NCBI GenBank assembly: GCA_907165275.2
Contig: OU015651.1
Location: 12,298,501-12,362,500, forward strand
Direction of reading: 5' to 3'
From: Zygaena filipendulae
Taxonomy: Eukaryota; Arthropoda; Insecta; Lepidoptera; Zygaenidae
DNA: 64,000 bases
Shown: positions 34,801-42,382 of the stretch, piece by piece
Layout of the letters: each line of letters opens with the position of its first letter
Position numbering within the stretch: position 1 is the stretch's first letter
The notes under the pieces: model-generated
The model's input: the letters and a program-made list of their open reading frames with translations, nothing else
The model's database searches: none
What the model was told of the DNA's origin: nothing
Program-made: the position numbers and the translations under genes

Positions 34801-36448
34801 TGTTAAAAAAATTAAAAGGCCAATTCCTTCTATATTTTGGGGAAATTCATATAAAAATGATGTTTAATTCAATCATAAATGCTCATAAGAAGAAAGTAAA
34901 TAAGAACAGTAAATGGTTATAGTAAAACTTTTATCTGTAACTTATTTTATACATGGGTACAGGTAAGTACCCATGTATAAAATTTGCTACTTGCGGTTTT
35001 CAGTGTCTGGATTTCACAAATATTTTGCAGATTTTTTCAATGAGGTATAAAATCATAATTTTCATCAAGTTAACTAAACTGATGAGCTTGTTTATCAGGC
35101 AAGGACTCTCCGGTCCAGCGGTGGATAAGTTATACTACCTCACATCCCTGGCCTGGTTGTGTGCCAGGGCTACCTTTGTGGTACTGTCGACAGCTGAGGT
35201 ACACGTGCAGTCCAATCGCTCGTTGCGCTACATTAACACAAGTGATTCCCGCTCATTTAATGTGGAGGTATTTTAATGGTATATTTTATTGTATGAATAT
35301 GCTAAGGCACTAGAAAGAAAAAAGAAAAAAGAAAGAAAGGAGGAAAGAAAGAAAATCAGACGAAAGTAATAAAGAAGATTTATTTATTCACTATTCATCA
35401 CTCATTCACTCTCGGCACATTCGTTACCCAAATAGTCTAGTCAATTTAGCAAATGGTTTTGTGGTTTTAACTATTTCATCTACTTCCAAATGCCTAGGGT
35501 TAAACAAGCGCCAATCGCTATACATTATTATGATGATGGCGCTAGTTACCCCCCCCCCCCCCCCAATAACTTGTGAGTAGAACGTTAGTAGAAAAAGAAC
35601 ATAAAAATATATTTGTGTGCTCAATTTATGTGATTCGTTTTACGACAGATGGAGAGACTACAGAACCAATTGAGCAAGGATTACGTCACGTTGACTGCAA
35701 TGGGATTTTTTACACTCGACCGGTCGATTTTATTGAAGGTGGTTATTTAGAGTCATCTTAGTCAATTTAGAGCATTAAATAAAATAAAGTCTGATTTTAT
35801 TTTTCGTCGTAAAATATTATGTATTATCCTCGAGAGTAAAAGTACGGTTTTTTTTTGGCGGGAATCAAAGATGGCGGTTCGATCATTTATTTTCGTGCCA
35901 ACAAAAAATTGTTAAAAGAGGATTTTGGTGTGTTTCATGGTGCTGTATTGGACAATATTTTCACAGTGAAGGTTTTTTGTGTGCTCAAGAAGATATATGA
36001 CATTTCGAGCTGATTTCTTCGGTATCCTCCAAGAGCTCCGAGAAAGATCTTGTAGTCTATTCAGTACCACGGCCTACAAGTTCAAACCGTACAACGATGC
36101 TAAACGCTAATTTGTGTATTTAACTAAGTTATTTTACTTGAAACTGGCTAAATGCATTATATGCGAAAGCCAAATAGAAGAAGAAAGAAAAGAAAAAGAC
36201 TAAAAGTACCTACCTCTGGTTCCCGCCATTAACTTCGAATCACATTTATTTTTTAACTTATTACGAAGCCATGGATATATATATCCGTGAGATCTACTCT
36301 TAATTCTGTGGCCGCACCACTGTTTATGATGACGTAACATTTTCAGATGGTAGGCGCAATAGTCACGTACGAATTGTTCCTCATACAATTCGACGGGGAA
36401 GAGTTTGTGGAACAGTTGAATATGACTCCTAATAATATGACTAGTTAA
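28822..36448 (+). CDS. Gustatory receptor, sugar-receptor clade (GR-A)
   Basis: Nine exons: 28822-28899, 29464-29650, 30614-30817, 31387-31491, 33230-33417, 33827-33990, 35099-35267, 35649-35738 and 36347-36448, about 428 aa. Seen: seven hydrophobic segments, a sugar-clade-like segment (NIATILWNFTDLLIVLISMG), LDKSIGG followed by YFLCLQLFLG, and the C-terminal GR signature TYELFLIQF. Known for the family: insect gustatory receptors are 7-TM ligand-gated cation channels with inverted topology in taste-neuron dendrites; the Gr5a/Gr64 clade detects sugars, often as heteromers. Inferred: it is a sugar-receptor subunit; the ligand is not deducible. Intron phases match those of the downstream paralogue exactly. 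Exon 1 is the least certain part, and exon 5 has an alternative donor after 33375. No frameshift or internal stop was found, so it looks intact. Confidence 0.9.
29464..29650 (+). CDS. GR-A exon 2
   Basis: Acceptor cactttccag, donor A|gtaagt; phase 0 to phase 1, 187 bp, identical in length to GR-B exon 2. It encodes DFLHFMSKTFHVSRWFGV and the first membrane segment (YVMLSLIVIVGLAVW). Confidence 0.88.
30512..30540 (+). repeat. Fragment of the gttgtc-ggaagagatcgc repeat
   Basis: ggttgtcgggaagagatcgc then aagaccgcc matches the beginning of the 48.7-kb repeat. It is in GR-A intron 2. Confidence 0.5.
30614..30817 (+). CDS. GR-A exon 3
   Basis: Acceptor aatctttcag, donor CAA|gtgaga; phase 1 to 1, 204 bp. 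It encodes SVTSRFAGTVFYTVSVIG, a loop with HVPKDRTLKRRM and another membrane segment (ITFTIIFIF). It aligns with GR-B exon 3 (210 bp). Confidence 0.88.
30880..31085. mobile_element. Chimeric Helitron-like pieces
   Basis: The 5' end of the CACGTGTCACG subfamily (A|TC at 30880) breaks at gaaaccgcggggaacac, then an inverted piece with cttctcaggacctacccctg follows. GR-A intron 3. Confidence 0.6.
31387..31491 (+). CDS. GR-A exon 4
   Basis: Acceptor gtttttcag, donor AAA|gtaagt; 105 bp, the same as GR-B exon 4. The joined frame reads MEHLLIMISQTDFEG, then ILKSHGYLFQK, matching VEHFLSMVSAIGLS and LVSHGFLLQT in the paralogue. Confidence 0.88.
31691..31995 (-). mobile_element. Helitron-like element, 305-bp subfamily
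   Basis: A|CTAG-ctgtgccccgcggttt to cattttta-ttatattGA|T. A near-identical inverted relative lies at 37364-37667. GR-A intron 4. Confidence 0.8.
32422..32701 (-). mobile_element. tRNA-derived SINE with 10-bp target duplication
   Basis: On the minus strand the head carries an A-box-like TGGCGCTGAGG (32676-32686) and a B box GGGTTCGATTCCC (about 32631-32643), the internal Pol III promoter of tRNA-derived SINEs. The 3' end is a (TTA)n tail. Direct repeats tagatacaat at 32412-32421 and 32702-32711 flank it. It lies in GR-A intron 4. Confidence 0.88.
33230..33417 (+). CDS. GR-A exon 5 (donor ambiguous)
   Basis: The acceptor is caattttag. It encodes DYSIWIGIPILFFCNIAT, then WNFTDLLIVLISMGLASRY. 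A consensus donor (ACG|gtatgt) would end the exon at 33375. Ending at 33417 (CAA|gttggt) adds 14 codons and makes the loop to the KWR motif exactly as long as in GR-B (25 residues each), with matching residues. I prefer 33417; GR-B uses a similarly weak donor there (AAG|gtttgg). Confidence 0.75.
33589..33790 (-). mobile_element. Helitron-like element, CATACATAGGGACAGA subfamily
   Basis: A|CTAG-ctgtcccccgaggttt, then aaccttccta-atgaatcact and catagggacagacagacag. GR-A intron 5. Relatives at 38363, 46165, 56340 and 59831. Confidence 0.72.
33827..33990 (+). CDS. GR-A exon 6
   Basis: Acceptor attgttttag, donor CAT|gtgagt; phase 0 to 2, 164 bp. It encodes VRLRKWRTIRECFVKQ, then LDKSIGGLILL and the membrane segment FYFLCLQLFLGI. 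This is the conserved LREdY–Lxx–FxLQL region of sugar receptors. Confidence 0.9.
34214..34393 (-). repeat. Dispersed repeat, LINE/SINE 3'-end type, copy 1
   Basis: Read on the minus strand it ends in a tttgaat repeat tail. It contains ctccagtagcacgctgtcag and cctagtgct words shared with the copy at 52.5 kb. It lies in GR-A intron 6. Confidence 0.55.
35099..35267 (+). CDS. GR-A exon 7
   Basis: Acceptor tttatcag, donor GAG|gtattt; phase 2 to 0, 169 bp. It encodes DKLYYLTSLAWLCARATF, then VLSTAEVHVQSNRSL. It aligns with GR-B exon 7 (DRIYHWFSLCWLIFRACS). Confidence 0.9.
35549..35564. repeat. 16-base C run in GR-A intron 7
   Basis: This is an uninterrupted run of 16 C residues between exons 7 and 8. 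It is unusual in such AT-rich DNA and a likely site of length variation or sequencing error. Confidence 0.85.
35649..35738 (+). CDS. GR-A exon 8
   Basis: Acceptor tacgacag, donor AAG|gtggtt; 90 bp, phase 0 to 0, the same length as GR-B exon 8. It encodes MERLQNQLSKDYVTLTAM, then GFFTLDRSILLK, the loop before TM7 that is well conserved in insect GRs. Confidence 0.9.
36347..36448 (+). CDS. GR-A exon 9 (C-terminus)
   Basis: Acceptor acattttcag. It encodes MVGAIVTYELFLIQFDG and a 17-residue polar extension ending NMTS before TAA at 36446-36448. TYELFLIQF is a perfect TYhhhhhQF signature. The last two bases of the stop are the first two of an AATAAA hexamer. Confidence 0.92.
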   Translation: MVGAIVTYELFLIQFDGEEFVEQLNMTPNNMTS

Positions 36449-36452
36449 TAAA
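36447..36452 (+). other. AATAAA overlapping the GR-A stop codon
   Basis: The TAA stop runs straight into AATAAA. If used, the 3' UTR would be only some tens of bases long. Confidence 0.35.
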
Positions 36453-36476
36453 ACTTGGAATGATTATATTATCAAT

Positions 36477-36804
36477 AGGGATGTGGACTACTTTTGAAAA
36501 TCAAAATTCTAATTAGTCCGTCAGTTAGAAAATAAAAAAAACAATAGACACGTATTTTTTGCTTTTTCAAATAAATTAAAATATACAGAGATGAAGCGCA
36601 TTAAAATTTAGGGTGAAGGGATCGTGACGTCACTAACCGCTAAAAACGCCATACAAACTGTCAGAATAGTGACGTCACGCGAAATTTCAACTCAATATAT
36701 CGCCGTTATTTTTTGATTACGTAAAAAAAGAAAAAAACACGTGTCCAATATTTTTTAATAATCTACAAGATGGACTAAAAAATAAAAATTAGTCCACATG
36801 CCCA
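36477..36804. mobile_element. MITE with ATGTGGACTA inverted ends
   Basis: The left end gggatgtggactacttttga and the right end, inverted, gggcatgtggactaattttt match at the tips. The interior has the words gacgtcact and gtccgtcagtta. It begins about 30 bp after the GR-A stop. Confidence 0.68.
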
Positions 36805-36974
36805 TTTACAAGAGGCAGAGGCGCCGCTGGTGCACATCTAAGTAGGTACCACGCGAGCGGAGATGCGGAAAATTCAGCTATAGTATGATAATAAAATTAT
36901 AAATAATAAAATTTAATACCTACTACATTGTAGTTGGAATTATAAAATATTATCTGTAGTTGTTTCACCTAATC

Positions 36975-37081
36975 ATTAAAATATTCCAGTTTCTTTACTA
37001 ATGTTCTTTTCATTTTCCCCTTGTTGTTTTTGTTTTCTCACAAGATACTTGAATACCTTTACTTTGAAACTTCAGTAGGTA
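36975..37081 (+). repeat. Local duplication, left copy
   Basis: attaaaatattccagtttct through ctttgaaactt matches 37749-37857 with small indels. Confidence 0.8.
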
Positions 37082-37350
37082 CTAACTTCGGAATTTCCAT
37101 AGGCACTATTTTTTTTCTAAAATAAAAGTAGCCTAAGTTACTCCTTATAACATCAGTTATCTGCCCGTGAAAGTGCTGGTAAAGTCGGTTACGCCGTTTC
37201 AGAAATGAGCCGGAACAAACAGACAGACAGAAGTTTGAAAATTTTTTTTTGTTCATTGAAGTTCCGTAACTATATACTTTCAATATGCATTTAGTGAAAA
37301 GATGTTAATTTGAAATTACAAAGAGACACTTCAATTTTATTTATATGTAT
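37082..37350 (-). mobile_element. Helitron-like element, GAAGTGTCTG subfamily, 3'-truncated
   Basis: aaaataaaagtagcctaagt, then cagacagacagaagt and agagacacttcaattttatt. Lacks the hairpin and CTAG. Confidence 0.6.
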
Positions 37351-37363
37351 AGATGTAGATAAA

Positions 37364-37667
37364 TCTATATAATAAAAATGAATCGCCAAATGTGTTGCTA
37401 GCGCATAACTTCCAAACGACTACACCAAATCGGATAATTGTTTTTTTTTTGTGTTCGTTATTGTCAAGACAAGGTTTATATAAAAGAAGTTTGGAGTTCC
37501 TGCGGGAATTCCGAAACTCACGCGGGTGAATCTCCGAAACGGTTGGACCGATATTGACGGGACTTTCAGTGCTAATTAGCTGATGTTGTAATGAATACAT
37601 TAGGCTACTTTGGAGATCCTGCGGGAATTCCGCAACTTGCGCGAGTGAAACCGCGGGGCACAGCTAG
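37364..37667 (+). mobile_element. Helitron-like element, 305-bp subfamily
   Basis: A|TC-tatataataaaaatgaatc to ggggcacag-CTAG|T, 304 bp, flanks intact. Confidence 0.82.
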
Positions 37668-37748
37668 TATATTAATAAAACTTTGTATAGGTAGTTGGAA
37701 TTTTTAATTAGGTATCTATACTTAGTTGTTTGTAAGTACCTGTACATA

Positions 37749-37857
37749 TTAAAATATTCCAGTTTCTTTACTCATGTTCTTTTCATTTTCCCCTTGTGTT
37801 TTTGTTTTCTCGCAAGATACGAATACCTTTACTTTGAAACTTATTCAGTAGGTACTA
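37749..37857 (+). repeat. Local duplication, right copy
   Basis: The right-hand copy of 36975-37081. Two Helitron-like fragments lie between the copies. Confidence 0.8.
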
Positions 37858-38003
37858 GCTGTGCCGCGCGGTTTTGAATACCTTTACCACACCTTTGCTT
37901 TGGAATCTATAGAGCATGTTCGCAAAAACCAAATAGGTACAACGCCTATGATCTCGTATTAATCGCGGCCGGGCTAGTAGGGTTGTCACAAGTAAACAGT
38001 ATT

Positions 38004-38219
38004 TGGACGCAGATAAGCAATAACATGTTAACCCACAAAATTAAGTTAATGATTCAAAACGATTTATTGAGAAATAGAGAACGTTTTTTAATTATGTGTT
38101 TACCTTATTACATTGTTTAAATATGTTTAAATATTGAACATAAAAAAATGTTGACACAAACACGATTTACTCAAAATTTCTCCAGTGTGGGTTAACAAAC
38201 TATTGCTTATCTATGTCCA
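38004..38219. mobile_element. MITE, GATAAGCAATA family, copy 2
   Basis: Nearly collinear with copy 1 over its whole length but 216 bp owing to a short internal deletion. The same inverted ends are kept. Confidence 0.8.
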
Positions 38220-38362
38220 TTTAATATTAGACCATAAAGGCTATTATGATTTAAATATAGACCAAAATGTTAACTTAGCTGTAAGTTTTCCGAAATAGAT
38301 AACATAAAAAAAATAAATAAATTACGTGACGTTGTACGTGAATATCACTAGTCACTCACTAC

Positions 38363-38601
38363 AAATAGTATAAAACAAAGCCGCTTCCCGCTGTCTGTCT
38401 GTTCCTATGTGCCTATGCTTAAATCTTTAAAACTACGCAACGGATTTTCACGCGGTTTCCACTAATAGATAGTGATTCATGAGGAAGGTTTACATCCTCA
38501 TCCACTAATAGATAGTGATTCATCAGGAAGGATACATTTTATCCTGGAATTCCCGCGGGAACTCCGAAATTACCGCGGGTGAAACCGCGGGGGATAGCTA
38601 G
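38363..38601 (+). mobile_element. Helitron-like element, CATAGGGACAGA subfamily
   Basis: Ends gaaaccgcggggga-tag-CTAG. Contains a duplicated catccactaatagatagtga segment (about 38458-38530). Confidence 0.65.
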
Positions 38602-38727
38602 CAAGTTATAACGCGATCATCCTTCAACAAAGGTCCTTACTGCAGAGGTCAGTAAGGGACGCTCCTTCCACCACTTATCGCAGATTGCCCTACATGGTAC
38701 ATGGCTTTTACTAATACCAGTATTATA

Positions 38728-40142
38728 CACTCGAGAGCAATGAATTAGGGTCAGGTAAAGATATCTCAATAACTCAAAAACTAAAAATGCTAGCTTAATG
38801 AAATAAATTGTGTTTGATAGACAGTTAAATGTTCCTTGAATGAAAGTAATAAAATTTATCAGTTACTGTAAAGCTATGCCATAAAAAATGACAAAATACA
38901 AAAAATGGTACTTTTGTAAATCGAACTAAACATTTTCTTCTTCGGTTTTTACTTTTGTTTCTAGTCTCTCATATAAAAAGGTGTATAAAAAGCGTTTCTG
39001 ATGTTGAATATTCATTATTAAAGCTGCAATAATGTCGCTTACACCTGAAGAATGCACTAGAATTCTCACAATGCTGGAAAACGGCCGGAGTCAGCGTGAT
39101 CCAGCAAGGACAGTTGGTGTGTCGCTGTCAACTGCACAAAAAGTTCTCCGGCGTTACGAGGAAATCGGCTCAAACCTACGCACTCCAGGAAAAGGTAGAG
39201 CCAGACGTACCACAGCACGAGAAGATCGGTATTTGGTCAACACAATGCTTCGAAACCGCTTTCTTACAGGAACTGAACTTACACATCAGTTCCAACGCCG
39301 CGGAGGAAGTAATCCAAGTGCATGTCTGTAAGACGACGACTTGCTGACGCAAATTTAAAACCATGAAGATCTGCAAACGGCCATAAATTGGAGCGAGAAC
39401 ATCGTATTTCGATATTTTAGATATGCTCGAAATCACTTAAATTGGAGTGTTGAAGATTGGTCAAGAATTGGTTCTCAGATGAATCAAGGTTTATGCTCTA
39501 TAAGCATGATGGAAGAACGAGAGTGTATATAAGACCAGGGGAGCGATTCAAGCAAGCCTGCATCGAAGAGACTGGCCTATGGTGGTGGATCGTTAATTGT
39601 ATGGGCCGGAATTTCTTCAGGGAGCCGCAGAGAGCTGGTGCTTATAGAAAACGGCTCTATAACTAGTGGAAGATACGTGGAAGAAATCCTAAACGAATAA
39701 GTTAGAATATGTTGGTCCATTTATGATCAATTTGGAAGAGGATGCTATCTTCATGCATGACAATGCCCGGCCTCATACTGGTAGAATTGTGATTGAGTAG
39801 CTTCAAGAAGTTAACATTAACTGTATGGAGTGGCCACCACGCAGCCCAGACCTCAATCCGATCGAGCATGCTTGTGACGAGCTCGGAAGATGTGTGAGGC
39901 GTCGAAACCTTCCCCCAATCACGCTCAAAGTCGCTCTCGTAAAGGAATGCGAGAATATTCCCCAACATCGTTTAAGAAACTTGGTGTACAGCATGCCAAA
40001 CCGCAATACCGCAGTGATGAGAGCACGTGGAGGTAATACAAAGTACTAAAACACGAGAAATTTAAAAGTAATAAAACAAAACTAATCGAAATACCTACAC
40101 TGTAATGTACTTAGTTTTGGTTGTATTGTGAATAAAATAAAT

Positions 40143-40174
<32 letters not shown>

Positions 40175-40384
40175 TTTATATTGTTGATATAAGTTGAGAA
40201 AGGGTATTTTTATGTTATTTTAATTTTTTATGAATAAAATACAAAGTGGCTTATACATTTTATTACTTTCATTTACGGAACATTAAATTGTCTATCAAAC
40301 ACAATTTATTTCATTAAGCTAGCGTTCTTAGTTTTTGAGTTATTCAGATATCTTTACCTGACCCTAATTCATTGCTCTCGAGTG
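38728..40384 (+). mobile_element. Tc1-like DNA transposon (defective)
   Basis: Inverted ends begin cactcgagagcaatgaatta and continue about 135 bp with few mismatches. TA dinucleotides flank both ends (38726-38727 and 40385-40386), the canonical Tc1/mariner target duplication. A broken DD34E transposase lies inside. The TIRs are unusually long for Tc1 elements, whose typical arms are a few tens of bp, though longer-armed Tc1 families are known. Confidence 0.92.
39032..40049 (+). pseudogene. Tc1-like transposase relic
   Basis: ATG at 39032 begins a paired helix-turn-helix region (GRSQRDPARTVGVSLSTAQ). The frame is lost near 39331. The first catalytic Asp is in WFSDESRF (39478), the second in HDNARPH (39759), and the Glu in PDLNPIE (39864), giving 34 residues between the second and third. 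Frameshifts between 39331 and 39717 and an in-frame TAG at 39798 show it cannot encode an active enzyme. The C-terminus is RARGGNTKY before TAA at 40047. Confidence 0.92.
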
Positions 40385-40657
40385 TATATCTGTGCCAATA
40401 CTAACTCTATGGTAATAATCTCTGTGCACATTAATTTTCTCTGTGCTGTACCTTACCTACTAAAATAAATGTAACATTAGATGAGCGAAACCGATGGCCA
40501 TCGTCAGTATATGCTATATAGAGAAACTGATTAACTAGGTATTTGAAAAAAAAAGAAACAATTCAACCTCTAAACTTTTGGTTACGATGCAAATAAAACA
40601 AAAGGCCCGAAATTCGACCTTAAAATCAGAGTCGAGTGGTCATAAGAAAGCTAACAA

Positions 40658-40865
40658 GGCTCGGTATCCTCTAAAGCGGAGAGGAGAGGAGACGAAATGA
40701 GAGAAGATGTGTTTTGAATAACCAATCAGATTCCGTTATTTCCACGAACGAAACTCGACGACTCTCGACGAAACACGAACGAACGGAAATAACGAAATCT
40801 GATTGGTTATTCAAAACAAATCTCCACTCATCTCCTCTCCTCTCCGCTTTGGTGGATACCGGGCC
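40658..40865. mobile_element. Foldback MITE with about 80-bp arms
   Basis: The arms share ggtatccNcNaaagcggaga, a gaggagaggaga run and ttttgaataaccaatcagat, reading inward from both sides, with a short centre. 208 bp in total, so most of it could fold into a hairpin. Confidence 0.82.
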
Positions 40866-41244
40866 TAATGAGTATTAAGACTTACCTAATTACCTACGTG
40901 GGATAGGCTTCTAGGTTGTTAGGCTTCTTGTGCTCAAACACGTAGAATTATAAAGCTCTTTGTCTTGTCGACTTGTTGAAGCGTAGAAGTTGTAAAATAA
41001 TCTTGAAATAAATTGTATTTCTTTGTTTTTCGATACTTATTTATTCAGGAGACATATACCTACAGCTATAATAATACACAAAAACAGAACAAATAAACAG
41101 TACATTCGACAAAACAGTTTCACAAAGATTTGATACATTTAGAGAAATAATGATAAAGTTTCTAATCTTGAATTTAGGTTAGACTACATAAATAAATATA
41201 GACTGATACAATATTATAATATACGATAGTACTTAGTACCTACA

Positions 41245-41524
41245 TCTAGACATATAAATAAAATTGAAGTGTCTGTAATTCCAAATTAACAGCTTCTCAC
41301 TAAATGGATATGAAAGTGTATCTATACGATACTTATATATAAAAAAATCATTTTATTTTTATTTTTATCTGTCTGCCTGTTTGTTCCGGCTAATCTCTGA
41401 AACGGGACTTTCACTGGCAGATAGCTGATAAGGAGTAACTTAGGCTACTTTTATTTTAGAAAAAAAAAGTAGTTCCTGCGGGTACTCCGAAACTCACGCG
41501 GTTGAAACCGCGGGGCACAGCTAT
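41245..41524 (+). mobile_element. Helitron-like element, GAAGTGTCTG subfamily
   Basis: A|TC-tagacatataaataaaattg to ggggcacag-CTAT; the last base of CTAG is mutated. Confidence 0.72.
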
Positions 41525-42286
41525 ATCATAATTATAAAATAGGAAAAAAATACAATATAGTAACCGGCTATTACAGAACAAACAAAAAACAAAACGTATA
41601 ATAGCATCCATTAGATACCAATAACATTTATTATTATCAGAAAACAGCGATAATTGGAGTTTCGATGAAACTCATGACAAAATATCACTTTGTGCTCACA
41701 TCAAAGCTATCATTTGAGACTCAACGCAGCAATTTTGAATTACAAATTTACTGTGGCTAGCCTTAATAACTATTTACTATCCAGTTTTAGCTTGAACCAC
41801 GGAACGTTACAGTGTTAATCATCGGAAAGAGGAAATTGAACTCTATTCCTACTGCGATTGAGTAAACATTCTGATAAAGAATAACATCTAAGTATCATGC
41901 TTTCAGTAAATTGTAACAACCGACAATTTTAATTCACATAGAGTTGAGTGCTTTTATTAAAATTCGGATCGGTTTATTCGGTCAGTATTAAAATGAACGT
42001 GGATAAGATTAATTGTAAAAATTAAATTTCCTTTGAATGTTAAAGGTCTTGTAAGTTATATTTTGGTACATAAAATTGATCCGCTTGAAACTTTTTAAAC
42101 ACCTAGTATAGAGATCATAATCTTAGAATTAAGGAGTTTCCTCCTTTATTGAAATTTTAGCTAACATTTTATGTGTTACCTAAAATTTCACAAATTAAAC
42201 AGCCGAGGTGCATATCCCAGTAACGTTATATGATGCAGTCTTAAATTTTGAATCTTTAAAAAAAAGAAAAACATCTTTTTTTTCAG

Positions 42287-42382
42287 TTAAATGCTAACAA
42301 AGTTTTTCATTACGTGGAATATTATATTGGGATAAATTCGAGAAATAATAAGCTGTTTGAAGCAGCGATGGTTAAACAAGAT
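42287..42382 (+). CDS. GR-B N-terminal exon (5' end unresolved)
   Basis: There is an excellent acceptor (eight T then cag) and donor GAT|gtaaga; 96 bp, phase 0 to 0, open throughout (LNANKVFHYVEYYIG to AAMVKQD). Reading back through the acceptor meets TAA before any ATG, so this is an internal exon unless translation starts at its own ATG at 42368. No sequence similarity to GR-A exon 1 is obvious. Confidence 0.6.

Larger units (their letters stand above)
36449..42286. other. Intergenic region between GR-A and GR-B
   Basis: 5.8 kb made largely of mobile DNA: a MITE (36477), a local duplication (36975/37749), Helitron-like copies, a GATAAGCAATA MITE (38004), the Tc1-like element (38728-40384), a foldback MITE (40658) and a Helitron-like copy (41245). 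The 5' exon of GR-B should lie at its right end but was not identified. Confidence 0.65.
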
